From positions 62,001-126,000 of the forward strand of contig NZ_JAKGAO010000009.1 in the NCBI RefSeq assembly GCF_021532315.1: 64,000 nucleotides of DNA, given 5' to 3'. A program made the position numbers and the translations under genes. This DNA comes from Paenibacillus tarimensis (GTDB lineage: Bacteria; Bacillota; Bacilli; Paenibacillales; Paenibacillaceae). Below the pieces are notes generated by a model that made no database searches, was not told where the DNA came from, and saw only the letters and a list, made by a program, of their open reading frames with translations. Below are positions 41,869 through 50,855 of the stretch, in pieces; position 1 is the first letter of the stretch, and the number at the start of each line of letters is the position of its first letter.

Positions 41869-43026
41869 ATGAAAATCGAAAGCCGTCTGGCTCAAATCGG
41901 CTCCGTACAGGAACCTGTTACAGGTGCTGTAAGCTTCCCGATCTACCCGGCAACCGCATTCCGCCATCCAAGGCTTGGTGAAAGCACAGGCTTTGATTAC
42001 GCCCGTACGAAGAGCCCGACACGGAAGGTGCTTGAGGATGCAGCCGCTGAGCTTGAGAGCGGTGATGCGGGCTTTGCGTGCAGCTCAGGTATGGCAGCAC
42101 TGCAGACCGTATTTGCGCTGTTCAGCCAAGGCGACCACCTGCTCGTGTCTCTGGATCTCTACGGCGGTACCTATCGCCTGCTTGAGCAGATAATGTCCCG
42201 CTTCGGCGTAACGGCTTCTTATGTGGATACGAATGATATCGATGCACTTGAGTCGCAGCGGAATCCGAATACGAAGGCGGTTCTGATTGAAACGCCGACG
42301 AACCCGCTAATGATGATTACTGATGTGGCCCGTGTCAGCGAATGGGCGAAGAGCAAGAACCTTCTGGTTATTGTTGACAATACGCTTCTGACACCGTTCT
42401 TCCAGCGTCCGATTGAGCTCGGGGCAGACATCGTCGTTCACAGCGCGACCAAATATCTGGGCGGACACAATGATGTGTTGGCAGGATTGATTGTAACCAA
42501 GGGCAAAGAGCTGTCCGAGCAGATGTTTATCCTGCATAATTCCATTGGTGCTGTGCTGGGCGCACAGGACTCCTGGCTGCTGATGCGCGGCATGAAGACA
42601 CTGGCCCTGCGGATGGAGCGCCACCAGTATAATGCCACACGAATTGCGAATTATCTGCTCGAGCATCCGGCCATCGCGGAGGTGTTCTATCCGGCGCTGC
42701 CGCAGCATCCCGGACATGAAATTCAGAACCGGCAGTCTTCGGGCAATACCGGCATATTCTCCTTCCGTGTTAAGGATGCGCGCTATGTAGAGCCGATTCT
42801 TCGGCATATTAGGCTGATCGCTTTTGCGGAAAGCCTTGGCGGCGTGGAGTCACTGATGACTTATCCGGCTGTTCAGACCCATGCGGATATTCCAGAGGAG
42901 ATCCGCCGCCGTGTTGGCGTAGATGACCGCCTGCTCCGTTTCTCAGTTGGAATTGAGCATGCAGATGATTTAATAGAGGACTTAAGACAGGCTTTGGAAG
43001 CTGCACAATCGGAAATCGGGGAGTGA
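41869..43026 (+). CDS. metI: cystathionine gamma-synthase/O-acetylhomoserine thiolyase (MetI-like)
   Basis: This PLP enzyme of 385 residues uses O-acetylhomoserine and cysteine (or sulfide) to make cystathionine (or homocysteine). It has the Cys/Met-metabolism PLP layout: YARTKSPTRKVLE, FACSSGMAALQTVF, and SATKYLGGHNDVLAG with the PLP-bound lysine. It is 53% or so of the operon logic with metC after it: a gap of seven bases separates them. In B. subtilis the pair metI-metC is also SAM-riboswitch controlled. The SD AAGGAG is 11 bases upstream. Confidence 0.9.
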   Translation: MKIESRLAQIGSVQEPVTGAVSFPIYPATAFRHPRLGESTGFDYARTKSPTRKVLEDAAAELESGDAGFACSSGMAALQTVFALFSQGDHLLVSLDLYGGTYRLLEQIMSRFGVTASYVDTNDIDALESQRNPNTKAVLIETPTNPLMMITDVARVSEWAKSKNLLVIVDNTLLTPFFQRPIELGADIVVHSATKYLGGHNDVLAGLIVTKGKELSEQMFILHNSIGAVLGAQDSWLLMRGMKTLALRMERHQYNATRIANYLLEHPAIAEVFYPALPQHPGHEIQNRQSSGNTGIFSFRVKDARYVEPILRHIRLIAFAESLGGVESLMTYPAVQTHADIPEEIRRRVGVDDRLLRFSVGIEHADDLIEDLRQALEAAQSEIGE

Positions 43027-43033
43027 TAGCGAA

Positions 43034-44224
43034 GTGGGAGAGCAGCCAGTTAACGGACAAGGCGGTGCAGGAAGCGAAGGCGCGAACAGGAAGTTTGCGA
43101 CCAGACTGATCCATTTTGGCGGAGAAATTGATAAGGCAACGGGCGCATCAAGCGTTCCGATCTATCAGGCATCTACCTTTCACCATCATGATATCTTTAA
43201 TCCGCCGGAGTATGATTACAGCCGGTCGGGCAATCCGACACGGCAGGCGCTGGAAGATTATATTGCGCAGCTTGAAGGCGGGGCGCGAGGCTTTGCATTC
43301 TCATCGGGAATGTCAGCTATATCGACAGCCTGCCTGATGCTGTCAGCCGGGGATCATATGATCGTGACAGAGGACGTATACGGGGGTACATATCGGCTCT
43401 TGACGTCCATTCTCAGCAGGCTTGGCATTGAGGCGACATTCGTCGACATGACGGACTTCGAAGCTGTCAAGGCTGCCCGCAAAGATAATACGAAGGCTGT
43501 CTTCATGGAAACGCCGTCCAACCCTACGCTGAAAATAACTGATATAGCAGAGATTGCTGCATGGGCAAAGGAAAATGAACTGCTGACCTTGCTGGATAAC
43601 ACGTTCATGACGCCATACCATCAGCGGCCGATCGAGCTTGGCGTCGATATTGTGCTGCACAGTGCAACCAAGTTTCTCGGCGGGCACAGTGATGTTCTTG
43701 CAGGCCTGGCTGTTGCGGCTACCGACAGTCTTGGACGCCGGCTCAAGCAGCTTCAGAACGGACTTGGCACGGTGCTTGGCGCACAGGAGAGCTGGCTCTT
43801 AATGCGCGGCATGAAGACGCTGCAGGCACGGATGGAGCACAGTGAGCGCGGGGCTCGCAAGCTGGCTGAATGGCTGTCTGCGCAGCCGGAGGTCAGTGCG
43901 GTCTATTACCCGGGCCTTGACGGTCATCCGCGTCGCGAGGTGCATGAGAAGCAGTCGAAGGGCTATGGCGCTGTCGTCTCATTTGATGTCGGCAGCGGAG
44001 ACCGGGCCAAGACGCTACTGAGCAGGGTGCGGCTGCCGCTGGTAGCCGTCAGCCTTGGGGCAGTGGAGAGCATCCTCTCTTATCCGGCCATGATGTCGCA
44101 CGCGGCGATGCCGCAGCAGGTCCGCCACGAGCGTGGAATAACGGACGGGCTGCTCCGCTATTCGGTGGGCCTGGAGGATATCGACGATCTGATCGCAGAC
44201 CTGGAGCAGGCGCTGCGTTCCTGA
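43034..44224 (+). CDS. metC: cystathionine beta-lyase (MetC-like)
   Basis: MetC cleaves cystathionine to homocysteine, pyruvate and ammonia. The 396-residue PLP protein shares the same fold as MetI: YSRSGNPTRQALE, FAFSSGMSAISTACLML, and HSATKFLGGHSDVLAG with the PLP lysine. GTG 43034 follows GGGGAG. A 25-residue Gly/Asn-rich N-terminal extension precedes the fold. MetI and MetC are close paralogues, so the exact split of activities is inferred from gene order. Confidence 0.88.
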   Translation: MGEQPVNGQGGAGSEGANRKFATRLIHFGGEIDKATGASSVPIYQASTFHHHDIFNPPEYDYSRSGNPTRQALEDYIAQLEGGARGFAFSSGMSAISTACLMLSAGDHMIVTEDVYGGTYRLLTSILSRLGIEATFVDMTDFEAVKAARKDNTKAVFMETPSNPTLKITDIAEIAAWAKENELLTLLDNTFMTPYHQRPIELGVDIVLHSATKFLGGHSDVLAGLAVAATDSLGRRLKQLQNGLGTVLGAQESWLLMRGMKTLQARMEHSERGARKLAEWLSAQPEVSAVYYPGLDGHPRREVHEKQSKGYGAVVSFDVGSGDRAKTLLSRVRLPLVAVSLGAVESILSYPAMMSHAAMPQQVRHERGITDGLLRYSVGLEDIDDLIADLEQALRS

Positions 44225-44239
44225 TTGCTCATAATGGTG

Positions 44240-44283
44240 AACAAGCGGTGATTCCCGGGTAGATGACGGGGGTCACCGTTTGT
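44240..44283 (+). terminator. terminator of the metA-metI-metC operon
   Basis: AAGCGGTGATTCCCG pairs with CGGGGGTCACCGTTT (imperfect), and a T-rich stretch follows. Confidence 0.6.
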
Positions 44284-44390
44284 GTTACCATCAGTAGTAT
44301 GTAACAGGATTGGCCGTGCGGATTACGATGCGCATCGGCCTTATTAAGCGGTTCCGCCGGATAGGCGGGATGAGGTAAGGAGGCAGCGGC

Positions 44391-45527
44391 ATGCACCAGG
44401 TAGACCGCATTTTGAATAAAGCGCTGAACGGGGAACGTCTCAGCTTGGAAGATACGATTACGCTGTTTGAATCGGATGAGATCGAGAAGATGGGCCACGC
44501 GGCCAATCAGATTATGCTGCGCAAGCACCCGGAGCCTGTCACAACCTTCGTTGTGGGGCGTAATGTCAATTACACGAATGTATGCGATGTATACTGCCGG
44601 TTTTGCGCATTCTACCGGAAGCCCGGCTCGGATGAAGGCTATGTATTGCCGGATGAGGTGATATTTCAGAAGATCCAGGAGACCATTGAGGTTGGCGGAA
44701 CGGAAATTCTGATGCAGGGCGGGACGAATCCGGACCTCCCGTTCTCGTATTACACGAACCTGCTGCGGGGGATTAAGCAGCGGTTCCCCGGCATCACCAT
44801 GCATTCCTTCTCGCCTGCAGAGATCCGCAAGATGAAGGATGTGTCTGAGGGGCTGTCCCTCGAAGAGGTCGTCCGCCAGCTGCATGAAGCGGGCCTGGAT
44901 TCCCTGCCCGGCGGCGGTGCGGAGATTCTGGACAACCGCACGCGCAAGAAGATCAGCCGGCTTAAGGGTACCTGGGAGGACTGGATGGAGGTCATGACGA
45001 CTGCACACCGGATCGGAATGAATACGACCGCCACGATGGTGATTGGCTTCGGCGAGTCAATGGAGGAGAGAGGCCTTCATCTCCACCGGGTACGCGACGC
45101 GCAGGATCAGTGTATTCAGAACGGTTATGATTCCAAGGGCTTTCTGGCCTTCATTCCCTGGACATTCCAGCCGGATAACACGAACATGAAGCGTGAGAAG
45201 GCATCACCGGAGGAATATTTGAAGACACTGGCAATCAGCCGGCTTACACTGGACAACATCGACAATTTCCAATCATCGTGGGTAACGATGGGTCCGGAGA
45301 TCGGCAAGCTGTCGCTAAGCTATGGCTGCAATGATTTTGGCAGTACGATGATTGAGGAGAACGTGGTTTCGGCGGCAGGCACGACTCATAAGGTCAACAT
45401 TCAGCTGATCCTTCAGCTGATCCGTGAATGCGGCAAGATCCCTGCACAGCGCAACACGCGTTATGAAATTTTGAAGACGTACCACGAATCCGAAGCAGCA
45501 AGCACGGACTTTATTATGCAAAATTAG
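44391..45527 (+). CDS. mqnC: cyclic dehypoxanthinyl futalosine synthase
   Basis: MqnC is the radical SAM enzyme that closes the ring of dehypoxanthine futalosine in the futalosine route to menaquinone. The 378-residue protein has cluster motif C-x3-C-x2-C at Cys65, Cys69 and Cys72 (CDVYCRFCAF), plus GGTNPDLPF and GGGAEILDNRTRKKIS. It is a close relative of MqnE at 10 kb. A strong GGTAAGGAGG ribosome site precedes the ATG. It is separated from the met operon by a terminator and has its own terminator, so it is probably a single-gene unit. Confidence 0.93.
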   Translation: MHQVDRILNKALNGERLSLEDTITLFESDEIEKMGHAANQIMLRKHPEPVTTFVVGRNVNYTNVCDVYCRFCAFYRKPGSDEGYVLPDEVIFQKIQETIEVGGTEILMQGGTNPDLPFSYYTNLLRGIKQRFPGITMHSFSPAEIRKMKDVSEGLSLEEVVRQLHEAGLDSLPGGGAEILDNRTRKKISRLKGTWEDWMEVMTTAHRIGMNTTATMVIGFGESMEERGLHLHRVRDAQDQCIQNGYDSKGFLAFIPWTFQPDNTNMKREKASPEEYLKTLAISRLTLDNIDNFQSSWVTMGPEIGKLSLSYGCNDFGSTMIEENVVSAAGTTHKVNIQLILQLIRECGKIPAQRNTRYEILKTYHESEAASTDFIMQN

Positions 45528-45578
45528 CTTCCTTCATCCCCCTGTTTTTCTGATTGACCGCAGGGGGCGGACTTGACC

Positions 45579-45625
45579 AGCGCCAGTCAGACCTCCCTTT
45601 CCGGTAGGCCTCACTGGCGCTTTTT
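45579..45625 (+). terminator. terminator of mqnC
   Basis: AGCGCCAGT (45579-45587) pairs with ACTGGCGCT (45613-45621), then TTTTT. Confidence 0.8.
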
Positions 45626-45802
45626 GGCGTACATCTATAAACCCCGGTTATTGAACAGCGTGCACTTGTGGTTAAAGAGGATATAAGCTGAATGCAGTTG
45701 GAACAGTGTTCGTAAACTGACAAACCTTTTCAGCCATTCCACACCCTTCATTGTATATCCGCCCATCAGGGACCATATACTGTAACGGAAAGGAGTGAGC
45801 GT

Positions 45803-46747
45803 ATGGAGTTATTTGCGGTTACCCTGGGAGCCGTGTCTGAAGAGAAGCTCTCCTGTTTAACCCGGTGTTTATCGGACGCCTTCGCAGATCTGCATCGTGA
45901 GACAGCCGATATTGGTTACTGGGAAGTGGACGCGGATCACGGAAGACTTGCGTTTATAAGCCGGACACCCGCCGCCGCGACGGATAACAACCGCAAACTG
46001 GTTCATTCCCTGGCAGCCAGCGGGATGGCGTCTTATATTATGACGGAGACGGAACCGTTACTTCTTCGTACGATTGCCCGCAAACAGTTCCGATATGAGC
46101 AGGATGAAGACTTGGACCGGATATTATGGCACTGCCGTCAGCAGCTGGATGGACCTGATGTAGTATCAGACGGCGATGTGGATATGCTCTGGGACCCGGA
46201 GGCGAGGGCCCGCCGCAAAAGTCTTATTGCGGAAGAGCTGGAGCAGTTTCTTGCTGAGCAGCTGAGCGTCCATCTGGATGGCTTCGTCACCTTTCGCCTG
46301 GCCTCCTATTGGCAGGAGCTGAGGGAAGTGGTTGAATATGCGGTTGATGAATTCGTCATGGACAAACAGTATCAAGAATTTATCTCACTGCTGCGATATT
46401 TCGTTTGCCTGCAGGAGCCGAAGGTGGAGCTGCTGCATGTGATACACCGCAATGACAATGATTTTGCCTTTTATGATGCGCAGTACGAGCCGATCGAGCA
46501 CAGACAGGTTGACCGGATTGTCGCGGATATGCTTGAAGCTGAAATGAATGTGGAGGATATGGTGGTCAGCAACCTGATTTCCATGTCTCCCCAGGAGATT
46601 ATCATCCATACGCGTGAGCCTGGGCAGCAGGTAATTCGGACTATTGAGTCGATTTTTGACAGCCGGGTCACGATCTGCACCAGCTGCCGGACATGCCGCC
46701 CGGCATTCGACGGGCATGTCCAGCCGCGTGATCAAAGGCTGACCTGA
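45803..46747 (+). CDS. ytxC: YtxC-like sporulation protein
   Basis: YtxC is a putative sporulation protein of unknown biochemical role; in B. subtilis it lies just upstream of thrS, as here. The 314-residue product is soluble, acidic in parts, with a central FLAEQLSVHLDGFVTFRLASYW...YAVDEFVMDKQYQEFISLLRYFV segment typical of the family. The C-terminal region contains a CTSCRTC cluster that may bind metal. GGAAAGGAGTG precedes ATG 45803. The thrS T-box lies between it and thrS. Confidence 0.85.
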   Translation: MELFAVTLGAVSEEKLSCLTRCLSDAFADLHRETADIGYWEVDADHGRLAFISRTPAAATDNNRKLVHSLAASGMASYIMTETEPLLLRTIARKQFRYEQDEDLDRILWHCRQQLDGPDVVSDGDVDMLWDPEARARRKSLIAEELEQFLAEQLSVHLDGFVTFRLASYWQELREVVEYAVDEFVMDKQYQEFISLLRYFVCLQEPKVELLHVIHRNDNDFAFYDAQYEPIEHRQVDRIVADMLEAEMNVEDMVVSNLISMSPQEIIIHTREPGQQVIRTIESIFDSRVTICTSCRTCRPAFDGHVQPRDQRLT

Positions 46748-46789
46748 CCCTTGACCGCGCCTGCCTTTAACAGGTATAATTTGTGACAT

Positions 46790-47075
46790 CAGCAACGACA
46801 AAGACATGTTTCGGCTTACAAGGTACGGCCCAGAGAGAGGAAACCAGGCTGCAATTTCCTCCCGTAACCGAAGCGCGAGATACCCCTTTGGAGCTGTACG
46901 GCTGAAGCCGGCTTCGTCCGGTGCGTAAGCTTTACCGGTTCATCCCCGTTACGAGATGTTCAATGAAGGATAATGCACGACGGTCAGCAGTTGGAGGGCC
47001 GTGCGTTGTCGAATCAGGGTGGAACCACGGGTATACAAGCACTCGTCCCTATCGGGATGTGTGCTTTTTTTGCAT
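46790..47075 (+). ncRNA. T-box leader controlling thrS (Thr specifier)
   Basis: The T-box sequence AGGGTGGAACCACGG (47016-47030) is the tRNA acceptor-sensing element, here in the usual place before a terminator. An AGAGAG/GAAACC segment upstream fits stem I. A candidate specifier codon is ACC at 46882-46884 in GATACCCCTTTGG, which would read tRNA-Thr. The terminator is AGCAC...GTGCT with T-run (47038-47071), followed by thrS. Uncharged tRNA-Thr should favour the antiterminator. Together with the product this makes the call secure; the exact 5' edge is approximate. Confidence 0.92.
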
Positions 47076-47096
47076 TTATTTACAGTTGGAGGTTGA

Positions 47097-49043
47097 ATGG
47101 GTATGTCAGTGAACGTTACGTTTCCGGATGGTGCAGTCAAGCAGTTTGAGCAGGGAACGACTATTGAGGAAGTAGCGGGGTCGATCAGCCCTGGTCTACG
47201 CAAGAATGCGATCGCAGGCAAGCTGAACGGCAAGGTGGTTGATGTGTACACGCCAATCCGTGAGAATGCCTCCATTGAAATTGTTACAGTTGATTCGCCG
47301 GATGGCCTGGAGGTATACCGTCACAGTACCGCGCATTTAATGGCGCAGGCTATTAAGCGGCTTTATGGCAAGGAAGCGAATATCAAGCTTGGTATCGGTC
47401 CTGTTATTGAAGATGGCTTCTACTATGACATTGACATGGATCAGTCACTTACGCCTGAGGACCTGGTCAAGATTGAGAAGGAGATGGCGAAGATCGTTCA
47501 GGAGGATCTGCCGATCCGCCGCCGGGAGGTTAGCCGGGAGGAAGCAATCAGCATCTATAACGAGCTGGGGGATAACCTCAAGCTTGAGCTGATCCGCGAT
47601 CTGCCGGAGGATTCCACCATTACGATTTATGATCAGGGCGAATTCTTTGATCTCTGCCGGGGTCCGCATCTGCCGTCAACAGGCAAAATCAAAGCATTCA
47701 AGCTGCTGTCTGTTGCAGGTGCATACTGGCGCGGTGATTCCAAGAACAAGATGCTGCAGCGTATTTACGGCACGGCCTTCCCGAAGAAAGCACAGCTTGA
47801 TGAGCACCTGCACCTTCTGGAAGAAGCCAAGAAACGCGATCACCGGAAGCTCGGCAAGGAGCTCGGAATGTTCACCTTTGCCAAGGAGGTCGGACAAGGT
47901 TTGCCGATATGGCTCCCGAACGGCTCGAAGGTGCGCCGGACACTGGAACGCTATATTGTTGATCTTGAAGAACGTCTTGGTTATGAGCATGTCTACACGC
48001 CGGTTATGGGCAGTGTAGAGCTGTACAAAATATCCGGACATTGGGAGCATTACCAAGAGGATATGTTCCCGCCGATGCAGATGGATAATGAGGAGCTTGT
48101 GCTTCGCCCGATGAACTGTCCTCATCATATGATGGTATATAAGAGTGGAATGCGCAGCTACCGGGATCTGCCGGTGCGGATTGCCGAGCTTGGAACCATG
48201 CACCGTTATGAGATGTCGGGTGCGCTGACCGGCCTTCACCGCGTACGGGCGATGACGCTCAATGACGCGCATATCTTCTGCCGCCCGGACCAGATCAAGG
48301 AAGAGTTTGCGCGCGTTGTAAATCTTATCCGCAAGGTTTATGAAGATTTTGGCATCAAGGATTACCGCTTCCGCTTGTCCTATCGTGATCCGCAGGATAC
48401 GGAGAAGTATTTCCAGAATGATGAGATGTGGGAAATGTCCCAGCGCATGCTGAAGGAAGTGGTGGAAGAGCTCGATCTGCCGTTCTTCGAGGCAGAAGGC
48501 GAGGCGGCATTCTACGGACCTAAGCTGGATGTGCAGATCAAGACGGCGCTTGGCAAGGAAGAAACACTGTCGACTGCACAGCTGGATTTCCTCCTGCCTG
48601 AACGCTTCGAGCTTGAGTATGTCGGTGATGACGGGAAGAAGCACCGCCCAGTCGTTATTCACCGCGGCATTATCAGCACGATGGAGCGCATGACAGCGTT
48701 CCTGCTGGAGAATTTTGCGGGCGCACTGCCGCTCTGGCTGTCTCCTGTTCAGGCACGTGTTATTCCGGTTTCAACCGTGTACGAGGAGTACGCGAAGAAC
48801 GTTCAGGAGCAGCTGATCGAGGCAGGCATTCGTGCAGAGTCTGATCTGCGCAATGAGAAGCTTGGCTACAAGATCCGCGAGGCACAGCTGGAGAAGATTC
48901 CGTACATGCTGATTGTAGGCGAGAATGAAGCCGGCAGCGGCACGGTATCGATCCGCAAGCGCGGTGAGGGTGACATCGGAGCCAAGACAATCGAGGAGAC
49001 AAGCAAGCTCCTTCTGGAAGAAATTATATCAAAACAGGTGTGA
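47097..49043 (+). CDS. thrS: threonyl-tRNA synthetase
   Basis: The 648-residue enzyme has the usual domain order: TGS domain ([21 protein letters not shown]), the editing domain with HxxxH ([17 protein letters not shown]), the class II catalytic core ([14 protein letters not shown] with the zinc Cys; [26 protein letters not shown]) and the C-terminal anticodon-binding domain ([16 protein letters not shown]). GGAGG at 47088-47092 allows a start at 47097 (four-base spacing) or 47103 (ten). It is controlled by the upstream T-box. Confidence 0.96.
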   Translation: MGMSVNVTFPDGAVKQFEQGTTIEEVAGSISPGLRKNAIAGKLNGKVVDVYTPIRENASIEIVTVDSPDGLEVYRHSTAHLMAQAIKRLYGKEANIKLGIGPVIEDGFYYDIDMDQSLTPEDLVKIEKEMAKIVQEDLPIRRREVSREEAISIYNELGDNLKLELIRDLPEDSTITIYDQGEFFDLCRGPHLPSTGKIKAFKLLSVAGAYWRGDSKNKMLQRIYGTAFPKKAQLDEHLHLLEEAKKRDHRKLGKELGMFTFAKEVGQGLPIWLPNGSKVRRTLERYIVDLEERLGYEHVYTPVMGSVELYKISGHWEHYQEDMFPPMQMDNEELVLRPMNCPHHMMVYKSGMRSYRDLPVRIAELGTMHRYEMSGALTGLHRVRAMTLNDAHIFCRPDQIKEEFARVVNLIRKVYEDFGIKDYRFRLSYRDPQDTEKYFQNDEMWEMSQRMLKEVVEELDLPFFEAEGEAAFYGPKLDVQIKTALGKEETLSTAQLDFLLPERFELEYVGDDGKKHRPVVIHRGIISTMERMTAFLLENFAGALPLWLSPVQARVIPVSTVYEEYAKNVQEQLIEAGIRAESDLRNEKLGYKIREAQLEKIPYMLIVGENEAGSGTVSIRKRGEGDIGAKTIEETSKLLLEEIISKQV

Positions 49044-49131
49044 ATCTAGCATTCTAGCAAAAAAAATAGCGTAAACTGAATAAAGCTTGTTGACATTGGG
49101 TAACCTTCGATAAGAGGGGGAGATCATCCAG

Positions 49132-49935
49132 ATGTTAACAAGCTTTAAGCTTTCCGCACGATGGGTGAACGCGCTGTTGATACTCTTGACGGTTGTGGTG
49201 GCCTATGGGACCATACGGACAATCGCCATCTCAAGAGCTCAGCTGTCAGCTTCCGGCATCGCAGTGGAGGAGCAGAGTAGTTATAAGAAAGCGGATTTAC
49301 AGCTTAACTTCGAGACTGTAAACAATCTCGCTGCGGCTAATCCCGGCTTGGACGAAGCCACTCGTAATAACAGCAGTACCCGTGATAATGGGAGCCGTTC
49401 GGCCGACAGGAAGGGCAGCCGCATCAAGGAAAGTTCGCCCGTGGGCAAGGCAGCAGCAGATGGAATAGCTGATGCGCGTACACTGGACAAGACTACCGGG
49501 GCAGTTGCTATTCTAACACATAAGGCAGTAGACACCGTGCAAGTAACCGCAACCGGCTATACAGCAGGTGTTGAATCAACCGGGAAGAAGCCGGGCATGC
49601 GGGGGTACGGCATTACATACTCGGGCGTTAAGGTGAGGAGGGATCATGTGTCGACGATCGCTGCCGACCCGAAGGTGTTTCCAATTGGAACACTGTTATA
49701 TATACCGGGATACGGCTATGGTGTCGTAGCAGACACAGGATCCGCCATTAAAGGCCGCAAGATTGATCTATACTTTGAAACTACCAAGCAGGTTTTTAAA
49801 CAGTGGGGCAAGCGCAAGGTTCATGTGGATGTGATTAAGGTGGGAGACGGCAAGCTGGATGAGGATTGGCTGAAGGAAATAAACCGCGCAGTTTCTGCCG
49901 AAAAAACAATCCCATCCGAGTTTATTGCCTCGTGA
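49132..49935 (+). CDS. 3D-domain cell wall protein with N-terminal membrane anchor
   Basis: The 267-residue protein has an N-terminal membrane segment ([21 protein letters not shown]), a Ser/Thr/Ala-rich linker, and a C-terminal 3D (double-psi beta-barrel, MltA-like) domain. In that domain, [31 protein letters not shown] and [15 protein letters not shown] form the core with conserved Asp residues. Such proteins (YuiC, YocH, the C-terminal part of Rpf-like proteins) act on or bind peptidoglycan. It has a strong terminator downstream and a GAGGGGG Shine-Dalgarno. Confidence 0.85.
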   Translation: MLTSFKLSARWVNALLILLTVVVAYGTIRTIAISRAQLSASGIAVEEQSSYKKADLQLNFETVNNLAAANPGLDEATRNNSSTRDNGSRSADRKGSRIKESSPVGKAAADGIADARTLDKTTGAVAILTHKAVDTVQVTATGYTAGVESTGKKPGMRGYGITYSGVKVRRDHVSTIAADPKVFPIGTLLYIPGYGYGVVADTGSAIKGRKIDLYFETTKQVFKQWGKRKVHVDVIKVGDGKLDEDWLKEINRAVSAEKTIPSEFIAS

Positions 49936-49946
49936 AAAATAAGTCT

Positions 49947-49990
49947 TTCGTCCTGCCAGGAAATTGGCAGGACGAATTTTCTTTTTCCGG
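49947..49990 (+). terminator. terminator of the 3D-domain gene
   Basis: TTCGTCCTGCCA (49947-49958) pairs with TGGCAGGACGAA (49965-49976), followed by TTTTCTTTTT. Confidence 0.9.
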
Positions 49991-49999
49991 TATACATGG

Positions 50000-50041
50000 T
50001 ATGATAACATTGTATTTACCAGTTTTGTAAACGTTATCATA
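50000..50041. promoter_or_regulatory. inverted repeat and cre-like site before an ECF sigma gene
   Basis: TATGATAAC (50000-50008) pairs with GTTATCATA (50033-50041), and an inner TTTAC/GTAAA pair lies at 50015/50027. TTGTAAACGTTATCA (50025-50039) fits the CcpA cre consensus WTGNAANCGNWNNCW at every fixed position. Confidence 0.5.
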
Positions 50042-50057
50042 GCGGGGCGATCAACCA

Positions 50058-50585
50058 ATGTCCAACTGGTTACCGGACGGCCATTTGCCGCCTTTGAGCG
50101 CAGAGTCGTCCAAGCAGGAAGCTGTGCTTCGGGAACTGTACAACCACATGATTCGAGTGGCCTATTCGAAGGTACGGAATAAGTCCGATGCACACGATGT
50201 CGTTCAGGATGCATGGGTCAAGATGCTCTCCAACCACGCGACCCTTCGCGAGGAGAGCAAGCTAACAGCTTGGGCCAAGGCGATTACCAAGAATGTGGCC
50301 CTTAACGTCAACAAGACGGCGGGACGCATCCAGCCCTGCGAGGAATGGCCCTCTGTAGTCGATCATTCGGCTGCACTGACGGAAGCTGAGCTGATGATGG
50401 AGATATCCGAGCTGCTCGGCGCTCTGGACCCAACGACGAGAACGTTGATTTTGTACAAGTTCTATTACGGGTTCAAGGACCAGGAAATCGCAGATGTGAT
50501 GAAGATGCCTGTCGGTACCGTCAAGGCGAAAATTCACCGCACCAGGGAACGGCTGAAGAGGACGGATATTGCGCCCAATATGTAG
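50058..50585 (+). CDS. ECF-type RNA polymerase sigma factor
   Basis: This 175-residue sigma factor has an ECF-style sigma-2 region (LRELYNHMIRVAYSKVRNKSDAHDVVQDAWVKML) and a sigma-4 helix-turn-helix (LYKFYYGFKDQEIADVMKMPVGTVKAKIHRTRERLKR). No anti-sigma gene is adjacent, which is unusual for an ECF factor, though liaFSR (envelope stress) follows. The upstream region contains an inverted repeat and a cre-like site. A terminator follows the gene. Confidence 0.85.
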   Translation: MSNWLPDGHLPPLSAESSKQEAVLRELYNHMIRVAYSKVRNKSDAHDVVQDAWVKMLSNHATLREESKLTAWAKAITKNVALNVNKTAGRIQPCEEWPSVVDHSAALTEAELMMEISELLGALDPTTRTLILYKFYYGFKDQEIADVMKMPVGTVKAKIHRTRERLKRTDIAPNM

Positions 50586-50642
50586 AAATAAGGATCCGCT
50601 GCAGGAGGCGCGGCAGTCGGATCGGGTATCATCACGATGTGC

Positions 50643-50685
50643 AAGGGGCTTTCCTGTGCTGGTTCACAGGAGCCCCTTCTTTGTG
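50643..50685 (+). terminator. terminator of the ECF sigma gene
   Basis: AAGGGGCT (50643-50650) with CCTGTG (50653-50658) pair with CACAGG and AGCCCCTT (50665-50678), then CTTTG. Confidence 0.75.
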
Positions 50686-50855
50686 TTGTGCTCCAAGTGC
50701 TGCTGCCCCTTCACACAGGCAGTGAAGGCTTGGCGGCCGGATGAACAGCCTGATCTCGGTCTCGGGACCGAGCTCCTATTCAATCGCCCGACCCTTTGCG
50801 GGTACAGGCGTGTCGGCTATACTGAGTTTACAATGAAGCGTAAGGGTGATGGCGA

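Noticed and set aside
47676-48662. Long antisense frame inside thrS
   Set aside because: Antisense to the catalytic core of ThrS; no family features. Likewise the frame opposite yumB (15903-16937).
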